This document shows positions 46,617-54,319 of a DNA stretch of 64,000 nt, one piece after another (position 1 is the first letter of the stretch; every line of letters starts with the position of its first letter). The translations under genes were made by a program, and so were the position numbers. The notes beneath the pieces are model-generated. The model did no database searches. It was given only the letters and a program-made list of their open reading frames with translations, and was not told where the DNA came from. Source of the DNA: Kribbella flavida DSM 17836 (GTDB lineage: Bacteria > Actinomycetota > Actinomycetes > Propionibacteriales > Kribbellaceae); contig NC_013729.1 of assembly GCF_000024345.1 (NCBI RefSeq), positions 5,704,001 through 5,768,000 on the forward strand. The letters are read 5' to 3'.

Positions 46617-46644
46617 CCCGCGGCGGCAGGTGGGCCGCCGCGGG
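46617..46644. terminator. Hairpin in the repeat tract
   Basis: 11-base-pair stem (46617-46627 with 46634-46644), 6-base loop. No gene ends here, so its role is unclear. Confidence 0.4.
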
Positions 46645-46743
46645 AGGACCGCCCTGTGCCGGGGCGGTCGACCGCGAGGTTCGGGCGGACGCGGCGTGGT
46701 GGAGATCGGCTCCGGCCGCGTCAGCCGGTGTGCTGGTCGCCGG

Positions 46744-46770
46744 CCGGCCGGACCGTCGTGGTCCGGCCGG
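46744..46770 (-). terminator. Terminator after the 61-aa gene downstream of WhiB7
   Basis: 11-base-pair perfect stem (46744-46754 with 46760-46770), 5-base loop, 21 bases past the 61-aa gene stop on the minus strand. Confidence 0.7.
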
Positions 46771-46790
46771 TGGATCGGCGTCCGGGTGGA

Positions 46791-46976
46791 TCAGACCAGG
46801 CGGGCGAGGGTGAGGCGCGCTTTTGCGCTGGCCCTCTCCGCGCGCCGGGTGGCCCGCTCGGCTTGCTTCTGCGCCTTGACGAGCTGGCTCGACAGACGGA
46901 AGCGCCGGTTCTGCTCGGCGTCGTTCATCCTAGATCGACAGTGAGCACGGGCGAGGTCTTCTGGCAGTAGGTTCAT
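46791..46976 (-). CDS. Small basic hypothetical protein (61 aa) downstream of WhiB7
   Basis: ATG at 46976 with AGGAG 7 bases upstream. Starts MNLLPEDLARAHCRSRMND and has a long basic Ala/Arg helix with KAQKQAERATRRAERASAKA. No family is recognised. It lies 63 bases after the whiB7-like stop on the same strand, so may be cotranscribed and induced with it. Confidence 0.68.
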   Translation of the reverse strand: MNLLPEDLARAHCRSRMNDAEQNRRFRLSSQLVKAQKQAERATRRAERASAKARLTLARLV

Positions 46977-47039
46977 CTGAATGCTCCTGGCAGTCTGGTT
47001 CGGGTTCATGGCTGGTGTCTCGATTTCTTGGGGCGGATG

Positions 47040-47327
47040 TCAGGCAGCGGTCACGGTGTCGCTCTTGCGGGGACGTCCACGGGGCCGCTTGCGCGGAACC
47101 ACCACTCCCTGGACGAACAGCTCCCCACCCCACACTCCCCACGGCTCGGAGCGCTCGAGCGCGCCGGCCAGGCACTCCGCCTTCAGCGGGCACGTGGTGC
47201 ACAGAGACTTGGCGTACTCGACGTCCGCCGGGGACTCTGCGAAGAAAAGCTCGGGCGCGTAGGACCGACAGGGCAGGTCCTGCGACGCGGCCACCTCGGT
47301 GAATGCATCGAGGAAGCTCACGCTCAT
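47040..47327 (-). CDS. whiB7: WhiB7-type (WblC) iron-sulfur transcriptional regulator
   Basis: 95-aa WhiB protein. Four Fe-S ligands: C20, C43, C46, C52 (SLCTTCPLKAEC is the CxxC-x5-C part); the sigma-contacting G(V/I)WGG motif reads GVWGGE (64-69); and the C-terminal AT-hook RGRPRK (83-88) distinguishes WhiB7 from other WhiB paralogues. It activates intrinsic antibiotic-resistance genes with the primary sigma factor. The ATG at 47327 follows AGGAGG with 8-base spacing. Upstream are a leader terminator and an upstream ORF (see below), and the whole arrangement is syntenic with Rv3197A. Confidence 0.92.
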   Translation of the reverse strand: MSVSFLDAFTEVAASQDLPCRSYAPELFFAESPADVEYAKSLCTTCPLKAECLAGALERSEPWGVWGGELFVQGVVVPRKRPRGRPRKSDTVTAA

Positions 47328-47410
47328 TCCGGTCACCTCCTAGTGACTGTCTTGCTGATCTCTTGTCGTCCGAACCGACCACCGGTTGATGGCCGGCAAA
47401 CTTGGGCTGA

Positions 47411-47451
47411 CAAACAAAAGGGCCGCGGGACCCTTGGTGGGTTCCGCGGCC
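47411..47451 (-). terminator. Intrinsic terminator in the whiB7 leader (attenuator)
   Basis: 13-base-pair stem (47421-47433 with 47439-47451; one G-T pair) and 5-base loop, followed on the minus strand by the T-rich CTTTTGTTTG, the only canonical rho-independent terminator with a T-tract in the window. It lies between the upstream ORF and whiB7, 84 bases before the gene. Confidence 0.85.
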
Positions 47452-47477
47452 TCGGAGGTGCCGGCTGACTTCGAGAG

Positions 47478-47675
47478 TCAGACCGGTGGACTCCAAGATC
47501 GAGAACCCGAACCGCCACGCTTCACATCGCCGACAGCTCCGCCCTGGATCGGGGCGACAGCGGTGGCCGTGAGGACAACGGTCTCGACGTGCAGACGCGA
47601 GACGGCACCCGGGATCTGGGCACACGGCAGCGCAGCGCCGACGAACTTCGGCTTCATGATCATGTTCGTCATCAT
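47478..47675 (-). CDS. Leader ORF upstream of whiB7 (65 aa)
   Basis: Starts at ATG 47675 (or 47672) with AGGAGG 10 bases before it and stops 27 bases before the attenuator stem. The product begins MMTNMIMKPKFVGAALPCAQ and has no recognised fold. Leader ORFs before whiB7/wblC are known to couple antibiotic-stalled translation to read-through. Third positions are only moderately biased, as expected of a regulatory ORF. Confidence 0.65.
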   Translation of the reverse strand: MMTNMIMKPKFVGAALPCAQIPGAVSRLHVETVVLTATAVAPIQGGAVGDVKRGGSGSRSWSPPV

Positions 47676-48089
47676 TTCCAGGGCACCTCCTCTCGTTGTC
47701 GCGAACGGGCGGCAAGCTCGGTCGCTGTAGTTTGAAGTTTTCGGCCACACCCGTGACCGCAGAAAGAACAGTACGCCGAGGCGCGCGAGGGCTGCAAACT
47801 ATTTATCGCCAGTTTGCGAAGTTGGCCGGAAGTTGCCGCCGGACAGGCGGGAACTTGTCGCCGGCGCACCGTCCGGCACGCTCCGGGGCGTGTCCGGCAC
47901 CCTCCGGGATCGTTGCCTCTGTCACCTAAATGCCACGGGCGCGGAGCGCGTCTGCTGTCAGCAGAAACGTCTGCACTACTGTGCGCCGCGGACCGCCAAG
48001 CCTGCAAGAGATTTCCGGCCGTTGCCCGGGGTCCCTCTCCCGACATCTGCCGCACACCGGCAGACGCTGAAGGACAGTTCAGGTTTGCA
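47676..48089. other. 414-base stretch upstream of the whiB7 leader ORF
   Basis: Contains the promoter at 47768-47806 and the downstream region of uvrD2. No gene: the frames here lack coding bias and ribosome sites. Adjacent GCCGGA words around 47823-47900 are the only other pattern. Confidence 0.65.
47768..47806 (-). promoter_or_regulatory. Probable whiB7 promoter with AT-rich upstream element
   Basis: On the minus strand: AT-rich ATAAATAGT (47798-47806) directly upstream of TTGCAG (47792-47797), 18-base spacer, TACTGT (47768-47773). WhiB7 is known to bind an AT-rich stretch just upstream of the -35 of its own promoter. Predicted start near 47760, about 85 bases before the leader ORF. Confidence 0.6.
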
Positions 48090-50213
48090 TTACTGACGAG
48101 TGCAGATAGTGATCACCGGTTCGCCGTACTTCGTCAGCTTGGTCCGGCCGATGCCGGGAATGCGCAGCAACTCCCGCTCGTCGGTCGGACGGGCCTCGGC
48201 GATCGCGGTCAGGGTGGCGTCGGTGAACACCACGAACGCCGGCATGTTCTCCTCTGCGGCCCGCTCGGCCCGCCACTCGAACAACGCGTCGTACAGCTTC
48301 TGGTCCATCTGCGACGGGCAGTCCTCGCACCGGCCGAGCTTGCGGGCGCCGGCCTCGAGCAGGCCGCGGCCGCAGACCCGGCACTTCGGGATCGGCTTGT
48401 CGGACCGCTCCCGCCCGGTCCGTCCCGGCGACGGCTGCCACTCCGAGGCGGGCCGGGTCGCGCCGCGGACGCCGACCGGGTCCAGGAACCGGGTCGGGCC
48501 GCGCTGACCGCGTCCGCCCGGCGAGCGCGACGTCGACCAGCTGATGAACAGCTGCCGCTTGGCCCGGGTCACCCCGACGTAGAACAGCCGGCGCTCCTCC
48601 TCGACCTGCGCGGGCGTCTGGGCGTAGCTGATCGGCAGCGTGCCCTCGTGCGCGCCGACGATGAACACGCACTCCCACTCCAGACCCTTCGCCGTGTGCA
48701 GCGTGGCGAGCGTGACGCCCTCGGCGAGCGGCGCGTGCTGGATCGACGCCCGCCGGTCGAGCTCGGCCATCAGGTCGGCCAGCCCGGCCTCGGGGTGCGC
48801 GGCCGCGAAGTCCGAGGTCATCGTCACCAGCGCGCTCAGCGACTCCCAGCGGTCCCGGACCGCGCCCTTGCCGGCCGGCGGCTCGGGACTCCAGCCGGCG
48901 CCGGCCAGGACGCCGCGCACCGTCTCCTCCAGGTCGTCACCCGGGTCGCCCGCCTTGACCTGGCCGCGCAGCAGCATCGCCGCCTGCCGGATCTCGGTGC
49001 GCTCGAAGAACCGCTCGGCGCCCTTCAGCACCGCCGGGATCTTCCGCTCGGCGAGCGCCTGCTCGAAGTTCTCCGACTGGGCGTTGGTCCGGAAGAGCAC
49101 CGCGATGTCGCGCAGCGCCGTACCGCCGTCCTTGAGGCGCTGGATCGCGCGGGCGACGGCGTCGGCCTCAGCGACCTCGTCGGAGTACTCGCGGTACGTC
49201 GGCTCCGGGCCCGGCTCGAGCTGGGAGCGCAGGGTGACCCGGCCGGGCAGTCCGGCCGAGCCGGTGGCGTCGAGCACCTTGTTCGCCACGTCGACGATCT
49301 GCGGCGTCGACCGGTAGTCGCGGACCAGCTTGACCACGGTCGCGTTCGGGTGCTTGGAGGCGAAGCGGACCAGGTTCTCCGGGTCGGCGCCGGCCCAGGA
49401 GTAGATGGTCTGGGCCGGGTCGCCGACCACGCAGACGTCGTCGCGGCCGCCGAGCCACAGGTTGAGCAGGCTCTGCTGCAGCGGGCTGACGTCCTGGTAC
49501 TCGTCGACGACGAACGTGCGGTACTGGCGGCGGATCTCGGCCGCGACCCGCTCGTCCTCGGCCAGCAGGGCGACCGCGCAGAGCAGCACGTCCTCCAGGT
49601 CGATCCGGCCGCGCTCCAGCTTCACGTCCTCGTAGGCCGCGAAGATCCGCGCGATCGTGGCCGGGTCGAACGCGGCCAGCGCGCGGCCGGACCGGGGCGC
49701 GATCCGGGCGTAGTCGTCGGGCCGGACGTTGCTCACCTTCGCCCACTCGACCTCACCGGCCAGGTCGCGCAGCGCGGGCGTGTCCACCCGGACCCGGCAG
49801 CGCCCGGCCGCCTCGGTCAGCAGCGGGAACTTGCGGTCCGCGATCGGGGGCAGCTCGGAGCCGTACACCTTCGGCCAGAAGAACCTCGCCTGGCGCAGCG
49901 CGGCCGAGTGGAACGTGCGGGCCTGGACGCCGTCCGCGCCGAGCTGGGCGAGCCGGCCGCGCATCTCGCCGGCGGCGCGCTGGGTGAAGGTCACCGCGAG
50001 CACCCGGACCGGGTCGTACGTACCGGTGCGCACGCCGTACGCGATGCGGTGGGTGATCGCGCGGGTCTTGCCCGTGCCGGCCCCGGCCATCACCACGACC
50101 GGTCCGTGCAGGGCGGTGGCGACGGCGCGCTGCTCGGGGTCGAGGGCCTCGAGCAGGGCGTCGGCCGACCGGCTCGAGGCGACCTGTGTGATATCGCTCA
50201 CGGGCTGAGACAT
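48090..50213 (-). CDS. uvrD2: ATP-dependent DNA helicase UvrD2 (SF1, HRDC)
   Basis: 707-aa SF1A helicase. Walker A GAGTGKT (44-50), motif Ia TQRAAGEM, motif II VVDEYQDV, motif III GDPAQTIYSWAGAD, motif V TLHTAKGLEWECVF, motif VI GVTRAKRQL. The C-terminus has the UvrD2-specific tetracysteine CRVCG...CEDC (about residue 590-620) and an HRDC domain ending VITICTRQ. The ATG at 50213 is preferred over upstream frames without coding signal. Unwinds DNA in repair; essential in mycobacteria for its ATPase (known). Syntenic with Rv3198c. Confidence 0.95.
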   Translation of the reverse strand: MSQPVSDITQVASSRSADALLEALDPEQRAVATALHGPVVVMAGAGTGKTRAITHRIAYGVRTGTYDPVRVLAVTFTQRAAGEMRGRLAQLGADGVQARTFHSAALRQARFFWPKVYGSELPPIADRKFPLLTEAAGRCRVRVDTPALRDLAGEVEWAKVSNVRPDDYARIAPRSGRALAAFDPATIARIFAAYEDVKLERGRIDLEDVLLCAVALLAEDERVAAEIRRQYRTFVVDEYQDVSPLQQSLLNLWLGGRDDVCVVGDPAQTIYSWAGADPENLVRFASKHPNATVVKLVRDYRSTPQIVDVANKVLDATGSAGLPGRVTLRSQLEPGPEPTYREYSDEVAEADAVARAIQRLKDGGTALRDIAVLFRTNAQSENFEQALAERKIPAVLKGAERFFERTEIRQAAMLLRGQVKAGDPGDDLEETVRGVLAGAGWSPEPPAGKGAVRDRWESLSALVTMTSDFAAAHPEAGLADLMAELDRRASIQHAPLAEGVTLATLHTAKGLEWECVFIVGAHEGTLPISYAQTPAQVEEERRLFYVGVTRAKRQLFISWSTSRSPGGRGQRGPTRFLDPVGVRGATRPASEWQPSPGRTGRERSDKPIPKCRVCGRGLLEAGARKLGRCEDCPSQMDQKLYDALFEWRAERAAEENMPAFVVFTDATLTAIAEARPTDERELLRIPGIGRTKLTKYGEPVITICTRQ

Positions 50214-50322
50214 GCGGGAACAGGACCCCTGTCGCTGTGGTTCTTCGCTAGGACGGGTCAACCCTAGACGGGCCGGCGGACAGCTTCGCGGCCCGGCCAC
50301 GACAGAGACGGAGCGAGCCACG

Positions 50323-50562
50323 ATGGCGGCATTCACGATGTACTCGACACCCTGGTGCGGTTACTGCCACCGGTTGAAGGGTCAGCTGAAGCGCGCCGGC
50401 ATCGAGTTCACCGAGGTCGACATCGAGCAGGTGCCCGAGGCGGCGAAGCTGGTCGAGAAGATCAACAACGGCAACCAGACGGTTCCGACCGTGGTCTTCC
50501 CCGACGGCACCGCGATGACCAACCCCAGCCTGGCCCAGGTCGCGGAGAAGCTGGCCGCCTGA
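50323..50562 (+). CDS. mrx1: Mycoredoxin (glutaredoxin family)
   Basis: 79-aa thioredoxin-fold protein. CxxC active site C12-G-Y-C15, cis-Pro loop TVPTVVFPDG (about 53-62), and the C-terminal NPSLAQVAEKL; all as in Mrx1, which uses mycothiol to reduce mixed disulfides. GGAG lies 9 bases before the ATG. Divergent from uvrD2 with 109 bases between; syntenic with Rv3198A. Confidence 0.93.
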   Translation: MAAFTMYSTPWCGYCHRLKGQLKRAGIEFTEVDIEQVPEAAKLVEKINNGNQTVPTVVFPDGTAMTNPSLAQVAEKLAA

Positions 50563-50628
50563 CCCCTCCCCCCAGTACGACGAACGCGGCGCCGCGCCCC
50601 CTGGGCCGGCGCCGCGTCGTGCTGCTGG

Positions 50629-51552
50629 CTACCAGCTGCCCGGGAGCTCCTCGCCGTACCAGCCTTCGATGAGGCGGCGGGAGATCGAGATGTTGCCGGG
50701 CAGGGCGACGTCCTGGGACTGGATCTGGGCGCGCAGGTCGTCGCGGCTGAACCAGCGCGCGTCGACGATCTCGTCGGCGTCCACCTCGATGTCGAAGGCG
50801 GTGGCTCGGGCGTAGAAGCCGAGCATGAGGCTGGCGGGCAGCGGCCAGGGCTGGCTGCCGGCGTACTGGACGTCCGGGCCGACCACGACGCCGCTCTCCT
50901 CGAGCACCTCGCGGCGAACCGCGGCCTCCAGCGACTCACCGGGCTCGACGAAGCCGGCCAGGGTGGAGTAGCGGCCTTCGGGCCAGTTCTCGTTGCGGCC
51001 GAGCAGAGCGCGGTCCTGGTCGTCGGTGACCAGCACGATGATGGCCGGGTCGCTGCGCGGGAAGTGGTGCATTCCGCAGTTGGGGCAGTTCCGGAGGTGG
51101 CCGGCGTCCGCGACCTCGGTGTGGGCGCCGCAGTTCGAGCAGTGCGTGTTGACCGCGTGCCAGTTGACCAGGCCGACCACGTTGACCGCGATGCCGGCCT
51201 CCCGGTCGTCCAGCACGCCACCGATCTCCCGCAGGCCGGCGTACGACTCGTCCGGCTCCCCAGGCGACAGTACGGCGAACACAGCGCGCCCCTCGGCGGT
51301 CTGACCCGCCCCGGCCTCCCGGTCCATGCCCAGGAAGACCCTGGTGCCTTCCGGCGCCTCCGCCGGAGTCACGAAGCGCAGTGCGGTGCGCTCGGGCGTC
51401 ACCGCGAGCTGGTCGCCCAGCACCAGCGCCACCTGCGTGTCCGGCGCGGCCCACGCCTTCTCCAGCCACCCCTCGTCCCGCCGGCGATCGGCAGCACGGT
51501 CCAGGACGGCACGGGACAGGGCGAGGGAACCTGGAGCGATCGAGTAGGCCAC
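50629..51552 (-). CDS. nudC: NAD(+) diphosphatase NudC
   Basis: 307-aa NADH/NAD pyrophosphatase, also a potential RNA deNADding enzyme. Zinc ribbon C138/C141/C156/C159, Nudix box GFVEPGESLEAAVRREVLEE (200-219 and on to SGV), and the NudC-specific SQPWPLPASLM (233-243). The GTG at 51552 starts eight bases after a TATATG -10-like box, so translation is probably leaderless. Divergent from deoD with 43 bases between. Syntenic with Rv3199c. Confidence 0.93.
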   Translation of the reverse strand: MAYSIAPGSLALSRAVLDRAADRRRDEGWLEKAWAAPDTQVALVLGDQLAVTPERTALRFVTPAEAPEGTRVFLGMDREAGAGQTAEGRAVFAVLSPGEPDESYAGLREIGGVLDDREAGIAVNVVGLVNWHAVNTHCSNCGAHTEVADAGHLRNCPNCGMHHFPRSDPAIIVLVTDDQDRALLGRNENWPEGRYSTLAGFVEPGESLEAAVRREVLEESGVVVGPDVQYAGSQPWPLPASLMLGFYARATAFDIEVDADEIVDARWFSRDDLRAQIQSQDVALPGNISISRRLIEGWYGEELPGSW

Positions 51553-51595
51553 GGGCCCAACATATAGACCCCGGTCAGCGTGAGAGCATCCCGGC

Positions 51596-52309
51596 ATGAG
51601 TATTCACATCGCCGCCGAGAAGGGGCAGATCGCTCCGCGGGTCCTGTTTCCCGGTGACCCGCTGCGGGCCCAGTGGATCGCCGAGGAGTACCTGACCGAC
51701 GTGATCCAGTACAACCAGGTCCGGAACATGTTCGGCTTCACCGGCACCTACAAGGGTGAGCGGGTCTCCGTGCAGGGCTCCGGCATGGGTCAGCCGTCGG
51801 CCTCGATCTACGCAGGAGAGCTGTTCGCCGAGTACGACGTGCAGACGCTGATCCGGGTCGGCACCTGCGGCGCGCTGACCGAGAAGGTGAAGATCCGCGA
51901 CGTGATCGTGGCGATGTCGGCCAGCACCGACTCGCAGATGAACCGGCTGCGCTTCCACGGCATCGACTACGCGCCGACGGCCGACTACCAGCTGCTGCGC
52001 GCCGCCGCCGACGCCGCCGCGGCCGCCGGGCTGAACGTGCACGTCGGCCAGGTGTTCTCCGGCGACCTGTTCTACAACGACCGGCCGGACCTGGTCTCGC
52101 GCACCGCGGAGTACGGCGTGCTGGGCATCGAGATGGAGGCGTCGGCGCTCTACACGCTGGCCGCCAAGTTCGGCCGGCGGGCGCTCGGCATCATGACGGT
52201 GTCCGACCACCTGATCACCAAGGAGGAGACGTCGGCCGAGGAGCGGCAGACCACCTTCTCCGAGATGATCACGATCGCGCTCGACGCGGCCGTCGAGGTG
52301 CCGGTCTGA
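51596..52309 (+). CDS. deoD: Purine-nucleoside phosphorylase, DeoD type
   Basis: 237-aa hexameric-type PNP. N-terminal MSIHIAAEKGQIAPRVLFPG, then the phosphate-binding RVGTCGALTEKVKIRDVI and the base/ribose site GIEMEASALYTLAAKF with catalytic SDH near the C-terminus (VSDHLITKEE). Splits purine nucleosides with phosphate to base plus ribose-1-phosphate. Its TGA overlaps the CTG start of the next gene. Confidence 0.95.
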   Translation: MSIHIAAEKGQIAPRVLFPGDPLRAQWIAEEYLTDVIQYNQVRNMFGFTGTYKGERVSVQGSGMGQPSASIYAGELFAEYDVQTLIRVGTCGALTEKVKIRDVIVAMSASTDSQMNRLRFHGIDYAPTADYQLLRAAADAAAAAGLNVHVGQVFSGDLFYNDRPDLVSRTAEYGVLGIEMEASALYTLAAKFGRRALGIMTVSDHLITKEETSAEERQTTFSEMITIALDAAVEVPV

Positions 52310-52857
52310 ACCGGTACGCCGTCACCTTGGTGAGCACTGCCCTGCTCATCGGTACCACGGCCTGCTCCAGCGACGACAGTTCGTCCAGTGAGGCCCCGGC
52401 CACCGCGACGTCCTCCGCGGTGAGCCAGGCGAGTCAGACCCCGTCGGCTCCGGCCGGCGACCTCTCCGCGTCTCAGGTGGTCTCCGGACTGACCGGCGCG
52501 GGCTACAAGTGCGGCAAGGACGGCGACTACGCCATCTGTACGGCGGCCCCGGTGGCCGTCTGGGTGCTGACCGGGAATCACAAGCGCCCACCGGTGGTGT
52601 CGCTGCACTCGCTCGGGACCGCCGAGCAGGCGACCACGGACATCGGCAAGGCGCTGCCCCGGGTGCTGGAGATCGCGCACATCGCTCCGGCGCAGCAGAT
52701 CACCGAGTGGTTCGGTCAGCAGTCGGGCAAGACGGCCGCGAAGACCACCGCCGGTGACTGGCAGGTCGACTTGTCGGTCGAGGTGGACACCGAGGAGCCG
52801 GGCGCGCACCTGAGCCTGATGGACAAGCTCTGCACGGCGAACTGCCAGGCGGAGTAG
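52306..52857 (+). CDS. Lipoprotein, probable CTG start
   Basis: 183-aa exported protein. The visible ATG/GTG-type starts leave no basic n-region, but CTG at 52306, overlapping the deoD TGA and preceded by GAGGTG at 5 bases, gives LNRYAVTLVSTALLIGTTAC with a lipobox TTAC at Cys 20. After it comes a Ser-rich linker (SSDDSSSSEAPATATSS) and a domain with Cys pairs (YKCGKDGDYAICT and LCTANC). Function unknown. Confidence 0.7.
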   Translation: MNRYAVTLVSTALLIGTTACSSDDSSSSEAPATATSSAVSQASQTPSAPAGDLSASQVVSGLTGAGYKCGKDGDYAICTAAPVAVWVLTGNHKRPPVVSLHSLGTAEQATTDIGKALPRVLEIAHIAPAQQITEWFGQQSGKTAAKTTAGDWQVDLSVEVDTEEPGAHLSLMDKLCTANCQAE

Positions 52858-52860
52858 CCC

Positions 52861-53439
52861 TCAGACCTTGCTGAGCCGGTCGCCGAGCAACTGCCTGAAG
52901 GCGTCGACCAGTCCCGGCCGGTAGCGCAGGTAGCGACGGGTGGAGCCGTCGTCGAGCAGCAGTTCGACGGCGGTCCCCCGCGGCTCACGGCGTACGTGCG
53001 CTGAGCGGACCCGGACGGCCTGGATGGTCTCCGGCGCCTTGGACATCTCGTTCAGGTCGTCGATGATGCCCTTGGCCTCGGCCCGGAGCTTGCGGCGGCC
53101 ACCGCGGGTCAGCGCACTGCCGGTCATCCAGGCGACCCCGATCAGCGTGCCGACGAACTCCAGCGCGACCAGCAGGAGCGCGATGGCAAGCAGTACTCCG
53201 GCCGCGATCAGCAGGACCTTCACCAGGGCGTCGAGCTCGGCCTGCTTCGCCAGGAAGGCGAGTCCCAGGGCCACGCCCATCCAGATGGCGCACCACTGCG
53301 CCAGGTCGGGCCGTGACCCCTGGATCTGTCGCGCCGTCCAGCCATCCGCGCTGAACTCCAGATCCACCAGCCCACCAGGCTCGGACCGCACCCGCCTCAC
53401 CGTTCTCACGCCCGGCAGGCTAACCCCCCACCCGGTCAC
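52861..53439 (-). CDS. Hypothetical membrane protein (192 aa)
   Basis: Two adjacent membrane helices in the middle (WCAIWMGVALGLAFLA and VLLIAAGVLLAIALLLVALEF), flanked by a basic N-terminus and a C-terminal soluble region with ELLLDDGSTRRYLRYRPG. No family recognised. An internal GTG at about residue 11 is an alternative start. Converges on the lipoprotein gene with three bases between. Confidence 0.72.
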   Translation of the reverse strand: MTGWGVSLPGVRTVRRVRSEPGGLVDLEFSADGWTARQIQGSRPDLAQWCAIWMGVALGLAFLAKQAELDALVKVLLIAAGVLLAIALLLVALEFVGTLIGVAWMTGSALTRGGRRKLRAEAKGIIDDLNEMSKAPETIQAVRVRSAHVRREPRGTAVELLLDDGSTRRYLRYRPGLVDAFRQLLGDRLSKV

Positions 53440-53463
53440 AGCCCCCCAGAGCGCCGTACGGCG

Positions 53464-54147
53464 TCAGGAGCTGCTGGAGGCGGCTGCGGTGGAGCTGGCG
53501 ACGATGGCCGCGGTGACGGCTGCCTGCATGTCCTGCACCGCGCGGCGTACGGCGGACGCGGCCCAGTCGGAGTCCGCGATCTCCTTCGCCCGGCGCTTGA
53601 GCTCCTTGCGGTCGACCGCGTCGGTGATCACCTTCGGCACCACGTTGAGCGCGCTCAGCAGGGCGATCAGCGCGCCGGTCCGCTCGTCCGGCTGGGTGCC
53701 CAGCTTCAGCACGTTGCCCAGCGCCGCCCGCAGGTCGCCCTCGTGCTGCGCGTCCTTGGCCGGCCAGCGGGTCACCGGGAACAGCCCCAGCACCTTGCTC
53801 TCGTCCGCCTCGAGGATGCCGCGCTGCGCCAGCCGCTGCAGCACCTCGTCCCGGAGCTTCTTGGACAGCTTGCCCATCACGTCCTTCGGCTTCTTGCCGG
53901 CCTTCTCGGCCAGGAACGCCAGCCGCGCGTCCAGCAGCGGATCACCGGTCGGCGAGGCGTCGGCGATCTTCAGCCGCCCCTCCTTGACCTCCTCCCCCGG
54001 CCCGGTGATGTCCACCTTGCCGAGCAGCGTCAGCTCGACCACCACGGCCCCGGCCAGCGCGTAGTCGAGCCCGGGCGACCCGGTCAGCGGCTTGCCGGTC
54101 TCGTCGTCGTACAGCAGCAGCAGCAACAGGTCCTCTGCGATCAACAT
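53464..54147 (-). CDS. GPP34 (Golgi phosphoprotein 3-like) family protein
   Basis: 227-aa member of the GPP34 family (GOLPH3-like, phosphoinositide-binding in eukaryotes; bacterial role unknown). Signature MLIAEDLLLLLLYDDETGK at the N-terminus; then LDYALAGAVVVELTLLGKVD, LRDEVLQRLAQRGILE, and a Ser/Ala-rich tail. Start ATG 54147. Its upstream region holds nothing notable except the iron box 124 bases away on the far side. Confidence 0.92.
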   Translation of the reverse strand: MLIAEDLLLLLLYDDETGKPLTGSPGLDYALAGAVVVELTLLGKVDITGPGEEVKEGRLKIADASPTGDPLLDARLAFLAEKAGKKPKDVMGKLSKKLRDEVLQRLAQRGILEADESKVLGLFPVTRWPAKDAQHEGDLRAALGNVLKLGTQPDERTGALIALLSALNVVPKVITDAVDRKELKRRAKEIADSDWAASAVRRAVQDMQAAVTAAIVASSTAAASSSS

Positions 54148-54270
54148 GTGCACCAACCTAGGACGGCCCTCTTCCACCGGTCATCAGCCGCGCGGCCTAC
54201 CTGCGAGGTCCCCCCGTCCGTCGAGGGCCCACCGGCCGGACCCCGGTTCAGCGGACTCCCGACGATCTAC

Positions 54271-54289
54271 TAAGGTAAGCCTTAGCTAA
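54271..54289 (+). promoter_or_regulatory. Iron box (IdeR/DmdR/DtxR-type operator)
   Basis: The 19-base TAAGGTAAGCCTTAGCTAA matches the iron-box consensus at 14 of 19 positions, 31 bases upstream of the siderophore gene start. Implies repression by an iron-loaded DtxR-family protein. Confidence 0.75.
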
Positions 54290-54319
54290 CAGGCCGCCCC
54301 CTCGAAAGCAGAGTCCGCC

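Larger units (their letters stand above)
45639..46790. other. 1.15-kb tract without recognisable genes, rich in repeats and hairpins
   Basis: No reading frame here shows consistent third-position GC bias with a ribosome site. It contains degenerate GAAGCG repeats (45716-45930), a 28-base tandem array (46323-46434), a 21-base tandem pair (46472-46513) and three hairpins. It separates the ABC1 and WhiB7 loci, which are close neighbours in mycobacteria. Confidence 0.7.

Noticed and set aside
47672..48055. 127-codon minus-strand frame upstream of the whiB7 leader
   Set aside because: No ribosome site or codon bias, and it overlaps the predicted promoter and leader ORF.
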